Assembly (NCBI GenBank): GCA_030844895.1
Contig: CM061229.1
Span: forward strand, 125,393,546 to 125,457,545
From: Ambrosia x helenae
Lineage: Eukaryota > Streptophyta > Magnoliopsida > Asterales > Asteraceae
Direction: 5' to 3'
DNA: 64,000 nt
Shown here: in pieces, positions 11,668 through 24,236 of the stretch
How positions within the stretch are numbered: position 1 is the first letter of the stretch
How the letters are laid out: each line of letters begins with the position of its first letter
Notes under the pieces: model-generated
Seen by the model: only the letters and a program-made list of their open reading frames with translations
Databases searched by the model: none
What the model was told of the DNA's origin: nothing
Made by a program: the position numbers and the translations under genes

Positions 11668-11673
11668 GATGGC

Positions 11674-11970
11674 TTCAGCAATTAGGCTGCGCGTTTGGCA
11701 GCAATAAAGTTGCATGTTCGGGTATGTTTTCGCAGCAACAAAGCTGCACGGCCAGGTCTGTTTTCTCAGCAATTAAGTTGCACATTTGGGGCAATTTGAC
11801 AGCAGTTAGGCTGTGCATTTGAGACTGTTTTTTGCAGCAATAAAGCTGCACGTTTGGGGCAGTCTGGTAGCAATTAAGATGTGTGGTTGGGGCTGTTTTG
11901 GTAGCAATAAAGTTGCGCTGTTTTGACAACAATTTTTTAGTAGGTTTGGGGCTGTTTTAGCTACATCATG
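11674..11970. repeat. Minisatellite at right end of D copy 1 (about 34-bp unit, about 9 copies)
   Basis: Degenerate units of roughly 32-36 bp share AGCAATAAAGTTGC followed by a TTTGGGGCTGTTTT-like tail. The same array is at 23925-24236 in D copy 2. The Cys-rich minus-strand frame across it is only a translation of the repeat. Confidence 0.8.
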
Positions 11971-12776
11971 GGAATGTTTTAATAGAATATGAGTCGGGTG
12001 CCTTTATAAGCTCAATTTCATTTAAAACGCAAATCAGTAAGAATGGGAAAAGAGAAACTTTTTTTTACACGTGTGTACGCATGTTTAATAATTTCTATGT
12101 ATACATGATAATATCACCTCTTGAATATAATTCATGAGGTGCCTACACATTCCATGACTTTAATATTTGCTACACATTGCAATTAGCCTTATCTCATCAG
12201 CATTTGCCTCATGAATCATACATAATAAGTGATCACCAACCAATTAATTAGTTTTTTACAATATTAAATGGCATGATATGTTATTTAATTTGTATTATCG
12301 TGGCAGCCTGGGCCGCCTGTGTTTTCTTCACCTGTGCAGCCTGCTGCTGGGCTGTTTAGAACGACTCCGGCAACTCCTCAACCTGTAGCATTTTCTGCTG
12401 CTACTCATGATAATTTAGGTTAAATTGAATGTAATACACTGCAGGCCAGGGCCAGGTTGGCTGTTTGCCTGTTTTATGCAGTTAATTAGATAGTTGAAAC
12501 TGTTAGGTAGCTGATTTAAGTATTGGCAGAAACAATTAGTTACTTATGGTTTTATCATAGGCGCAAAAGATAAAGTTTTAAACTGCTATAGGTAACTGTA
12601 AAGAAAATGTATACTGTTTGCAGCCGCGTAGCCGTTAATGTTATTAATGTGAGCATTTAGCTGAGTTGAATATATATAGTGTAATATTATATATTAATAT
12701 AGTTAATAACTATGAACTTTTTAACTTCAGTCCTCAAGGTCTAGCTGATGCGTAATTACTAACTGTTTCACTTCAG
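11971..12776 (+). other. Helitron region upstream of RepHel; possible short exon 12307-12418
   Basis: Mostly AT-rich without a gene. At 12307-12418 a Pro/Ala/Gln-rich frame is bounded by GCAG and TTTAG|GT, which looks like a small exon of the RepHel transcript, but its phase does not match the next exon simply. The acceptor-like CTTCAGTCCTCAAGGTC occurs twice (about 12726 and 12771), a short local duplication around the start of the RepHel reading frame. Confidence 0.4.
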
Positions 12777-15700
12777 TCCTCAAGGTCAAAGCGAGCCCGT
12801 TCTGATGTTGCGTCTAGCTCCAATGTAAATTTACAACCTGTGGTTCGAGGCTGGCGTCATCGTTCTTAGGCTGATGGTTCATCTTCTTCATCTGCGGTAT
12901 TGCCTACATCAGCTGTTTCGCATCGCCAAATGTCTTACCGAAATGCAATGTCACATCGTCGCAGACCAGGTCAACCTGAACGTGTAGATATGGATACAGA
13001 CGTGCAACAGACTGCCAATCAACCGTTAATATCACCTTCTTACATAGATTTTGGTGATTGCGTTGAGGTATGCGAATTCTGTGGCACGCTGTTTTGGTTT
13101 GAGGAACACTTGACAAGTTTTCTTATTGGTGCTCGGCCTCGATACAATCGTTGTTGTCGGGCTGGGAAGATTGAATTAGCATATCCGTCTGAACCACCAC
13201 AATTGCTTAAAAATTTATTTTCAGAATCTGATTTTATGTCTAATATACGAGCGTATAATGCGATGTTCTCAATGACCTCATTTGGTGCAAAAGTTGATGA
13301 TGAGATAAATCACGGTAGTGCGCCTTATGTGTTTAAGGTTGCAGGGCAGGTGTCTCATTGGCTTGGTTCTGTGTGCCCATTACCTGGTGATGCACCTCGC
13401 TTCCTACAAATGTACATATATGATGGTGACAATGAGGTCGCTAATAGATTAAGGTTCTTCCAAGGTTTAGAATCTCGCAATCCAGTTTCTAATACTGTAT
13501 CTTCTTTGATGCAAATGCTGGATGAAGTGAATGAGTATGTTCAACTTTTCCGGATGGCTAAAGATTTGTGCACGCAACCTGAGGTCCCAAACTTCCATAT
13601 TCGACTTTATAGTCGCGCCTCAGACAAACGTTATAATGTCCCTTCGGCGAACTGTCTGGGTGCCATCTTATGTGATGCAGATCAGGTGTCATCAGAATTT
13701 AATGTTATAATCAGAAGTAAAGATGGTACACCACACAGGATTAGCAAGTTACATTCATCTTACATGCCATTGCAATATCCACTTCTTTTCCCACGTGCGG
13801 AGCAAGGATGGTCACCTGAATTACGACTTAAAGCTCCTGTGATTAATACAGATAATGTTGAAGGTTCTATTCCGGTTGATGTAGACACAAATGAGACATC
13901 TATACCAACCACAACATCTTCTGAGGACTCAAAACTAACACCTATAATGTTTTATAGTTATCAAATACATGATCGCGAAAATCTATACACTCATCTGCTT
14001 AAAGCATCTAGATTGTTACAACAATACCTGGTCGATGCTTATATTTGTGTTGAGCATTGTCGCTTGGAATATTATAGACTTCATCAGGATGAATTCCTTT
14101 GTGAGTTCTTGCAGGGAGTACATGATGCAATATCTAGAGGTGATACTGAAGCTAATAGTATTGGAAAACGAGTTATTTTGCCTGCCTCTTTCACTGGTGG
14201 ACCACGTTATATGTATAAGCATTACCAGGATGCTTTAGCCATATGTCGTGTTCATGGAAACCCACAATATTTTATTACCTTCACTTGTAACGTTCGTTGG
14301 CCTAAAATTACAAGGCACCCGAATCGGGTTGGTGTTTCCAACGCACAAGATCGTCCAGATATTATTGCAAGGGTTTTCCGGTTGAAAGTACGTGCTTTTA
14401 TTAAACACTTGCGTCAAGCCAAGCCGTTTGGTGACGTGACAGCAGGTACACATAATTTACATGCTCTTTCATTGGTTGACCCAATTACATGACAATTTCT
14501 TATAACAATTCTTATATTGTCAATCTAAATACATACAGAGTTGTTCACGATTGAGTTCCATAAAAGAGATCTTCCGCATTGTCATACTTTGTTGTGGGTG
14601 TCAGACACTTATGCTATACATGATGCTAGCCAAGTGGATCAGTATATTACTGCAACAATTCCAGATGCAGTCACAGACCCAGCTTTACACAGAATTGTGA
14701 CAGATTTTATGCTTCATGGCCCATGTGGTTTGGCCCGGTTGACTTCGCCCTGTATGAAGGATAGGGTTTGTAGTAAGAAGTTTCCCAAACCATATGAGGA
14801 TGTCACACGTTTTGACAGTGCAGGTTATGTTCACTACAAAAGGCCTTCAACTGGTATGCCCTTTCTCAAAAATGGTGTGCCACTTGACAATGGATTTGTT
14901 GTTCCTTATAATGCAAACTTATTATTGCATTTCAATGCGCATATCAATGTAGAGTACTGTGGGTGGACAATGTTGATTAAATACTTATTTAAATACATTT
15001 CAAAAGGTGCTGATAGAATCCGATTTGCAGTATCACAAGAGACAAGACAATTGAACACCCATTCTAAGAATAATCCAGAGGTTGTTGATGAAATTAATAA
15101 TTATGTTGATGGCCGGTTTATTTGTCCGCATGAGGCGATGTGGAGGATATTTTGATTTCATATTCATCATAGGAATCCTCCGGTTCAGGTTTTAGCTGTG
15201 CATCTTGAAGGGAAACAGAATCTTACGTTTAGACAATCACAAAGTCTTACAGATATTGCATCGAATCCTAATACTGGGAAAACAACATTAACTGAATGGT
15301 TTGCAAATAACACCACAGAAAGACAAAATCTTGAAACATCAACTCCTATAGGTGCTAATTTACGATACATAGATTACCTAACTAAATATCGTTGGGACAT
15401 TGCATCAAAAAAATGGAAAGTCAGAAAGGCCAAAAGAGAACCCACTGTAGGTAGGTTGGCTTACGTGCATCCAACATGTGGTGAGCTTTTTTACCTACGA
15501 TTATTACTCACTTATCAAAAAGGATGTTGCTCTTATATGGAGTTATGAACAGTATCTGGTGTTGTCAAGTCAACTTTTAGAGAAGCCTGTGAGACTCTAG
15601 GCTTAATAGGAAATGATCAAGAGTGGGAGACTGCATTAACTGAAGCTGCAATATGGGCTTCGCCTGTTGAGTTAAGATCTTTATTTGTGTGCTTGTTACT

Positions 15701-17418
15701 TTTTTGTGACATGTCAAACCCTTGTAAATTATGGGATTCTAACTGGAAGTGTATGTCTGATGATATTAGTCTTAATATAAGCCAAAGCATCAGTGGTGAT
15801 TCAAATTTTACTAATGATTCAGATTTACAACAATACGTGTTGTATGAGCTTCAACTTTTATTGAATTCAAGTTCCAGTCCACGTACATTAACAGAATTTG
15901 GCTTGCCAACTCCAGATCCGTCTGTCTTTTCAGCTTTGGCTAATAGCTTGCTCTTAGAAGAAAAAAATTATGATAGGAATGCACTTCGTGTTGAACACGC
16001 ATCTTTACATGCAAGTCTTCAAAATGAACAGTTAGTGGTGTATGATGCAGTCATGACAGCGGTCACAAACTCCGCACAATTACTAGCTTTTGTTTATGGT
16101 CATGGTGGTACCGGCAAAACTTATATATGGAAAACGTTAATTTCAGGCTTAAGAACCGCTGGTATGATTGTACTCGCAGTTGCTGCCTCAGGCATAGCAT
16201 CTTTATTACTACCAGCTGGCCGAACAGCTCATTCAAGGTTTAAAATACCCTTAGAATTAACCGAAGAGTCTGTATGTCATATTAAGAAAAAAAACAAATC
16301 TTTGCCAATTGCTTTTGGAAACCACCCTTATCATTTGGGATGAGGCACCCATGAGTGATCGTAGATGCTTTGAATCATTAGATAAAACTCTTAAAGACCT
16401 GACTGGAAATGCATATGAACTTTTTGGTGGTAAATCAGTATTGTTAGGTGGTGATTTCAGACAAACTCTACCTGTTAAGCCCAAGTGTAGTAAAACTGAG
16501 ATCCTGACATCTTGCCTGCCTCAATCTTACTTGTGGAAGCATTTTACTGTGTACATACTTTCTAAAAACATGCAGATTACGTCAAACCAAAGCAACATTA
16601 GTAATCCAGAAGAATTACAAGCCTTTTCTGAGTGGCTCTTGAGAATAGGTAATGGGATAGAAGGTACTGTTATAGACACTGAACATCCAGATGCAAGGAG
16701 GATTGAGATACCTACCGAATTATTGATCAAACCATCTGAGAATAGCCTTTCTCATTTAAATCATTTTATCTGTGATAGGAATTTACTTACAAATCCTACA
16801 CCAGCTAGAATTTCAGAATGTGCCATTATTTGCCCGAAAAATGAAAATGTTGATAGCATAAATGAAATGGTTCAGCAATTATCACCAGGAGAGTGCGTCT
16901 CATACCTAAGTACTGATTCCATGGTTCCTCACTCAAAAGATAGAGCTAAAACAGACGCAATGTACCCACCTGAATATTTAAATGTTTTGAATTTTAATGG
17001 CATTCCAAGCCACTGCTTAAAATTGAAGCTTAATAGTCCAGTTATGTTAATGCATAATATAGATCCTAAAAATGGCTTGTGTAATGGGACAAGACTGTTA
17101 GTTTCGTAGTTACTACCACGTGTGATTGAGGCACGAATTATTACTGGAACATCAATAGGCAATAGAGTATACATACCAAGAATTAATTTTGTACATGATA
17201 GTAAAGACTTACCATTTGTTTTTACACGCCGTCAATTTCCTATCAAAATTTGTTATGCAATGACAATAAATAAAAGCCAAGGTCAGTCTTTAAAGAAAGT
17301 AGGCCTATACTTACCTGAACCAGTTTTCGGACACAGCCAATTATGTGTTGCACTTTCAAGAGCTACATCTCCAAGTTCATTAAAAATACTTTTTGCCAGA
17401 AAACGACACACACAATAA
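12777..17418 (+). pseudogene. Helitron RepHel (HUH Rep plus Pif1-type helicase), broken
   Basis: It would encode the rolling-circle Rep nuclease and helicase that move Helitrons. In order: Helitron_like_N region (about 12900-14445), the HUH site in LPHCHTLLW (about 14570), the two-tyrosine motif YLFKYISKG (about 14980), then a Pif1-type helicase with Walker A GHGGTGKT (about 16099), Walker B IIWDEAP (about 16330), GGDFRQ (about 16450), and the late motifs NGTRLLV and INKSQGQS..VALSRA (17080-17380). A 93-bp GT-AG intron at 14446-14538 restores the frame just before the HUH site. Damage: in-frame stops at 12867, 15153, 15546 and 17107, and a frameshift near the A-run at about 16287-16296. The reading frame opens right after the CTTCAG acceptor at 12776; no start codon was fixed. 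The stops are shared by no splice option I could see, so the gene is dead. Confidence 0.92.
14446..14538 (+). other. Intron in RepHel
   Basis: Begins GTACACATAA and ends AATACATACAG. It is 93 bp and contains an in-frame stop (14490). Removing it joins VTA to ELFTIEF in frame, directly before the HUH motif. The family normally reads continuously here, which supports the splice. Confidence 0.75.
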
Positions 17419-18380
17419 TAACACAACGGTTAATATTGTGTATTCTGAATTACTAAATGAAATAAATTCACATCAGGTTTGACATTTAGCTCTGCTTATA
17501 TTACATTTATTTATAGTTGTTTTTATTGCATACACAATCAGATAACTTATATTGTTCATTTATGTTCATTTGACAGGCTCGTGCAAATGGCATACAAAGG
17601 AGTGGCAGAACTAACACCGAGGCAGGCAACAACACTAATTGAGATTAGAGTCATTAGGAAATGGGTGCCCGCATATAGAGACGATGAAGTTCATTATGTG
17701 TTTGTTGATGCGGAGGTAATTATCATTCTCAGCAACTAATGTTATATGTTAACTATTTTTATGTTACATAAACATACTAACTATATTACTGTTTACATTA
17801 CCTTACTAAACACTTATACAATTTAAAAAATAATTGCATAGGGCATGGGAATTCAGGCAATGGCAAAGGGAAGAAACAAATTTTCCATTGAGCCAAAGTT
17901 ACGTATGGGGTTATGCTATCAGATTCAAAAGTATGCATGTGTTGATCCAGACGATTATACAAACACACTCTCGCATTCCGCTTTATCTTCCTGGCACAAG
18001 CAACTCAAATCACACCTCTGCCAGATTCCACAGGCATACAGGAACACTTCTTCGACATTGCCACAAGACGTAGGGCAATAACTACATCATCTCACGAGGG
18101 CATTGTTGGTATGTAATGTTATGTATTATTTTCTCAGTTAGTTTGGTTGTGCTTGAAATTTGCGCTCTTTAACATTTTAAAACCTTTCTTTTATAACAGA
18201 TTATATCGGGATCCTTCGAGGAATGATAGACAAAAAAACTTCCAAAAATCAGCCATATGTAGTCATGACACTTAGAGATACTAGGTATATAATTTACATG
18301 CTTCTTACTTGTATGACACCCTCAAACATTTTTAATAACATGTTATGGTACTCAATTTTTTATTGATTAAACATAGTAAT

Positions 18381-19439
18381 CAAGATGTCACTGTTGCTGT
18401 TTGGGAAGAAATGCTAAACTCAAGGCTAGATCAACAGAGCGGAATATGAATCAGCATCACCACCAGTGATACTAGCACTGACTGGACTAAGAGCTAAAGA
18501 TTATTATGGTTAGTATTACTTATTTTAACAAAATCATTTGTTACGCATATTCGAAAATACATGCTCTAAATTATTCAGTATTATAGTATTGTTTCTAATA
18601 TATATTTCGTTATGTTCACATTTACAGGTACACTTCAGTTTCAAACAACAAATGCCACATACACATATCGTGACCCAATAACTCCTGAAACACAGCTTCT
18701 GATTGACATGTATGGCTAATAACTTTTCTTTGCTCTTAACAAATCATTTAAATAAGCTAATATTCATAATAACTACATATTACTATAGGTATGAAAATCA
18801 AGACCTTCAACCACAACCAGTCATTCAACTAACAGGTAAAGAAATCTCCATTGCAAGCTTAAAAAAATTGCTGGCTAATCAAATGACTGTAAGTGATATA
18901 ACCATAAAACAAGATGTCACTGTTGCTGTTTGGGAAGAAATGCTAAACTCAAGGGCTAGATCAACAGAGCGGAATATGAATCAGCATCACCACCAGTGAT
19001 ACTAGCACTGACTGGACTAAGAGCTAAAGATTATTATGGTTAGTATTACTTATTTTAACAAAATCATTTGTTACGCATATTCGAAAATACATGCTCTAAA
19101 TTATTCAGTATTATAGTATTGTTTCTAATATATATTTCGTTATGTTCACATTTACAGGTACACTTCAGTTTCAAACAACAAATGCCACATACACATATCG
19201 TGACCCAATAACTCCTGAAACACAGCTTCTGATTGACATGTATGGCTAATAACTTTTCTTTGCTCTTAACAAATCATTTAAATAAGCTAATATTCATAAT
19301 AACTACATATTACTATAGGTATGAAAATCAAGACCTTCAACCACAACCAGTCATTCAACTAACAGGTAAAGAAATCTCCATTGCAAGCTTAAAAAAATTG
19401 CTGGCTAATCAAACGACTGTAAGTGATATAACCATAAAA
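18381..19439 (+). repeat. 530-bp tandem duplication within the RPA-like gene
   Basis: Unit 1 is 18381-18909 and unit 2 is 18910-19439. By eye they differ at only two sites: AAGGCT against AAGGGCT, and AAATGACTG against AAACGACTG. Both carry parts of three exons and two introns, so the duplication repeats an OB-fold segment and breaks the reading frame. Near identity implies a recent event. Confidence 0.93.
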
Positions 19440-21112
19440 CAAATGTTCGATATTTTATTGTTATACATGCTGACTAAATTATACTTACAGGGTAAAAACT
19501 TCATAATCAAGTGCACCATAGATTACATGTCGACAAAAAACCCTTGGTATTACGCTGCTTGTCAAGAATGCAATCAAGTCGTGCTAGAAAATGGTCCAGT
19601 CTGGTTTTGTTCGCAGCATGCTGATGTTAGCGCAGTTAAATACATGTGAGTCCAACCTTACAACCAAATTATTATAACAGTCTTCACTTTCACTTGCACC
19701 GTAGATATTAATACTAACTGAATACTAACTACCTACATGATTAACTTTTTAAACTTTTGTGATAAGTTTGTATACTTAGCTTAGGCACATAAATGCCTAC
19801 TTGCCTGCACATTTATGGAAATAGAAAGGAATAATCTAGGAGAAACAAGAAATGAACTTTCTGTTCAGTTCAACGGGTTACACCAACACTGTGAAAATAC
19901 TATTTGTGATCATCTAATTTTCATAAATAGATAGGTATGTCTCAACGAATTACTGTAGCTTTGGTTAGTTTAATAGTGCTGGAGGTTGCAGCGTTAGTGA
20001 ATTTATAGTGATCTGAGTTATATATGGCAGCTTACAGTTGATAATTAACTAAGAAAATAAACGCTTAGACGAGGTCAATACGTAGGCGCATAAATATCTA
20101 TTTGTGTGTGTCAACATAATGATGTAACAAAATAGGCGTGTAAGCGAACCAAGTACATTTGCGCATAAACACCTCTTTGAGTACACGTCTAAACACCTGC
20201 GTAACTTACTTATGGACTTAATATTTGGATGTTGTAGTTAGTCATTTAGTTCAGACTAAGTATATTTGACAAGTTATATGATTAGTCGTTGAATAAGGTA
20301 TATAGTTCCTTCCAACGAATATGAACCAAAACGGATAGGCGCGTAGGTGAACCAAACACCTAGGCACATAAACGCCTATTCGCGTAACGACCTATTCGCT
20401 TAACCGCATAGGCGCCTGAGCGCGTTTTCAGGAGTATCCCGCGCGCTTGAACGACACTTAACAAAAACACCTTTATTATGTTTGTCCCCAGGTAATATAT
20501 TTAAAATTGGACGTATATGATGGACTATTAAAATATAACAACCACCACTAATATATAGGAATAATAAGTTTCCACTGAAATTGTTTTAATGTTCAAATAT
20601 TTTTAAAAATGTTTACATACTTAACAAAAATGTTTGTACGACACTTAAGGTTTTGTTAAGGTCAAATACATTAATTAAGTTTAATTGATACCTTTATTAT
20701 CTTTAAACAGTGAGGTGAGATATTTATGCTTCCAAAGATGTTTAGCATTTTTAATTTGGGTATTATATGATGATGTAGGGTTATTAATATGTTATGGGAA
20801 GAAGATTGATTATATAATTTTTATACCTGTTTTTTATTTGCAGAAGCTCCATGAGTTACTTTAATGCCTAAGTATGAAATGCAAACATTTTTAGAAGTAC
20901 TAAACAGATAGGCGCATAGGCGAACCAAACACCTAGGCACCTAAACGCCTATTCGCCTAGCCACCTATTTGCTTAAGCGCATAGTTCCAGCGAATATGAA
21001 CCAAAACGAATAGGCGCATACGCAAACCAAACACCTAGGCGCCTAAACGCCTATTCGCCTAGGCACCTTTAATCTGCTTTTATTTAAGTAAATACAAAAT
21101 TTTAAGTTTAAG

Positions 21113-23853
21113 TGTGACACCCGGCAAACTCCGGTTAATAACTTTCGTTAAACTAGTAAGTCTACCTTAGCGAGTCATGCATATTACGTACTTAACGGGG
21201 TCAGTCGAGTCGGTACGATGATTCTGGGAATCATCGGGAGTCGTTACGATGATCCGCGGGATCATCGGGAGTCGGTCCATAACCATGTGTACAAGGATTG
21301 GTGATTCGTGGAAATTGCCGGGTTTAACGCACACACAAGTCTCGAGTCCCGGGAATTGGTGAACGGATGTAAACGTGTTAGTTATCGTGCATGATATGTT
21401 TGAAGTCATTATGTGTCTTGTCGGTATGTGAATACGTGTTTATATCTGTTAAAATAGTGTTTAACGCGCCAAAACCCCGTTCCAGCACCCTATAGGCGAT
21501 TAGGAGCCTCGGGGAGCCCCTAATCGCCCCACTTGATGCGAATAGAGGGAGTTTGGGGCGAGTAGGATCCCTACTCGCATGAATAGAGGCGAGTAGGATC
21601 CCTACTCGCCTGAACTGATCTGCTACTCGCCTGAAGGGCTGTGCACGGGTCAAAACACCTATAAATAGAACCCTTGACTCCCCAAACACCATTTGTGCAA
21701 CCCTAACTGATCCTAAGCCTCCCACACACCTTGAAACACCTCTGGAACTTGTTTTGCCTTAAAACACACCATCACCAAGCTTACACACCTTTCTTTGATA
21801 AAATCCAAGGTGTGTTCTTCATCTCTAACCTTTGTAAAGTTGTTGTTTTGGTTCCCCAAAAGTCCAGACCTTGTTTTGCTAAGTTCGTGTCTTTAAAACC
21901 CTTTGAAAAGAGTTCTAAAACAAGTCTACACCATAATACTTGCTATATGTGAAGTATTTGTGCATATGATGATTGTTGGTGATTATAACATGAATGTTTC
22001 CATGAATTTGTTGTACTTCTGATGTGTAGGTGTTGTTAGGATGATTATCTATGAGTTTAAGCTCTTGTTATGGTGTTTAGGTGCAAGTATGCATTTTGAC
22101 CCATTTGGGTAATTCTTGAAGAATAGGATGTTATGATATGATTCATTACTTGTTTATGGTTAGAAATTATGCTAGGATGATGATATAACATAGAGATGAT
22201 GAATTGCAACTTGTAGGAGATGAAATCTGATTGTTTCCATTTAAGGAAAGATAAGGTTAGTTAATGAAACCTAGTATTTTGCCATTTTTGGAAATAATCG
22301 CACCGAGCCCGTTAGAACAGAGATAAATTGGGGGTTTTTGCTTGGAAAGGGTTGGTTAATAGTTTAGTTTTGATATTGGGTGTTTTTGCATGTTTCGGAT
22401 CTGATTTAGAGTGTTCGACGCGCGAAAATGCACTACAGATGTGCAGAGGCGAGTAGGATCCTATTCGCATGAGGCTTCATGCGAGTAGGCTCCTAATCAC
22501 CTGAGCATCAGGCGAATACAAGCCTATTCGCCCCAAGCACTAGTGATTACAATCCTAAATGCCAATTTTACTAGTGATTACAATCCTAAATGCTAGTTTG
22601 ATTCCTAATCGCATGTAATGCTGCTGTATGTATATTTTAACATCCCGGAACATGATTTGACACCTAGGAACATGATAGGAACCCCGGGATACACCCAATG
22701 ACTTAGTAACACGTGTTCGGACCTGTTTACGCGTTAATCGGACATTATGCTAGACTAGGTGAACTATTGCGCGTATTAAGTGTTTAATTGCATATGTTGC
22801 ATGATGTCTTGTATTTATCTAACACGTGGGATGTCGGGTCACCAATGGGATGTCGGGTCTTGTCTGGTACGGTCGGTTTAACAGTCAAAGGTGTTTTCAA
22901 ACGTTTATGGTCATGGTCTGGACATTCGGGGACTAGTTAACCTACGGGTTATTAGTCCGGGTACTTACATACATCTTATGATAGGTCGCCACTATTTGGG
23001 GCTATCATAGCACACTAATTTAACTGTTTTCAAGTAACGCGATCTAAGGTGAGTTCACGGCCCACACTTTATTGGTTTTGTTTTCGGGGTGAGAAACATG
23101 CGTATACATTTTGGATCACACATTTACATGTTATAAGTTATAAACACATGTTTTCATGTTATACTATGGCTCACACCTTATTACTATACGGTTCATCTAA
23201 GTCCCTTAGAAACCACTAATACGGGGATGTAGCGGGGAAATGTGGATAGCGCTATTGGGCCTGACAAACCCCACTCGACGGCTGGAGGCCGGGCGGGTGC
23301 ATGTTGTCTCAATCACACTAGGCTTACCGAAGATGAGGTAGTCTGTAAACAAGGGTATCACACAGTCAGCAATGGTTTCGCCCGTATGAGTAACACACTT
23401 GACGCCTAGCTAGCGTACGAACAAGCATAGTATGAACAGTAACAATAACAGTAACGGTAACGGTAACAGTTTTTAAAGGATTAGTGAAACGATTATTGAA
23501 AAAGAAAAACCTGTGAACTCACCAGCATTATATGTTGACATTTTTGGCATGTTTTCTCAGGTCGCTAAGGTAGCGGTTAATGGCTAGGCGCGCACGGAGT
23601 CTTGCACAGCGTCTAGAAGTCTTGTTGCATATTAAACTATGATTTGAAAAACTGTAATATGTCTTTTGGTTGTAAACAAGAAATGCTTCTGCTGCTGGTT
23701 TATGGCTCAAAGCATAATGTTTTGGTTGTTTCATGGAATGTCTTACGTATTTTCTTACATTTAGTTGTCGTTTGTTGTGACCGTTGACTTGGATCCTGGT
23801 GTGTCACGCGCCTCGCGGTAAAACCCCGCATGTGGAAATTTGAGGGTGTGACA
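21113..23853 (+). mobile_element. Gypsy solo LTR (family A)
   Basis: It begins TGTGACACCCGGC and ends GAGGGTGTGACA, 2741 bp, between TTAAG duplications (21108-21112 and 23854-23858). The empty site reads straight through in D copy 1 (about 6768). There is no internal region, so it is a product of LTR-LTR recombination. A TATA box TATAAATA lies at 21660-21667. Just upstream (about 21485-21650) is an array of inverted motifs, for example AGGCGAGTAGG, loop ATC, CCTACTCGCCT at 21587-21611. A second cluster lies at 22440-22545. Confidence 0.95.
21660..21667 (+). promoter_or_regulatory. TATA box of gypsy solo LTR
   Basis: TATAAATA lies directly downstream of the inverted-motif array, in the place expected for the U3 core promoter. 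Confidence 0.7.
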
Positions 23854-23924
23854 TTAAGAGAAGTAAGGGTAAAATGGTTAATACTATGAATTGTTAACAA
23901 AAATTAAACGGGTAAAAGGGTAGA

Positions 23925-24236
23925 TGGCTTCAGCAATTAGGCTGCGCGTTTGGCGGCTATTTTGGCTGCAATAAAGTTGCATGCTCGGGTATGTTTTCGC
24001 AGCAACAAAGCTGCACGGTCAGGTTTGTTTTCTCAGCAATTAAGTTGCACATTTGGGGCAATTTGACAGCAATTAGGCTGTGCATTTGAGACTGTTTTTT
24101 GCAGCAATAAAGCTGCACGTTTGGGGCAGTCTGGTAGCAATTAAGATGTGTGGCTGGGGCTGTTTTGGTAGCAATAAAGTTGCGTTGTTTTGACAACAAT
24201 TTTTTAGTATGTTTGGGGATGTTTTAACTACATGAT
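23925..24236. repeat. Minisatellite in D copy 2
   Basis: Same roughly 34-bp units as 11674-11970, with one extra segment (GGCTATTTTGGCTGCAAT) near the left end and a few substitutions. Confidence 0.8.

Larger units (their letters stand above)
6839..11672 (+). mobile_element. Complete Ty1/copia retrotransposon with TSD
   Basis: LTRs at 6844-7001 and 11510-11667 are both 158 bp and identical by eye. The 5-bp target duplication GATGG lies at 6839-6843 and 11668-11672. The primer-binding site (TGGTATCAATCC) starts at 7002 and a G-rich polypurine tract lies at about 11498-11509. The single long ORF is open end to end. Copy 2 of the host repeat (around 23920) lacks the insertion and shows the empty site. 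Identical short LTRs and an intact ORF indicate a very recent insertion that may still be competent. Short LTRs and total size fit the Ale/Retrofit-like end of plant copia, which I infer only from layout. Confidence 0.95.

Noticed and set aside
11675..11932. Cys-rich minus-strand frame, with a near twin at 23957-24199
   Set aside because: It is the 34-bp minisatellite read through; the pattern follows the repeat unit.
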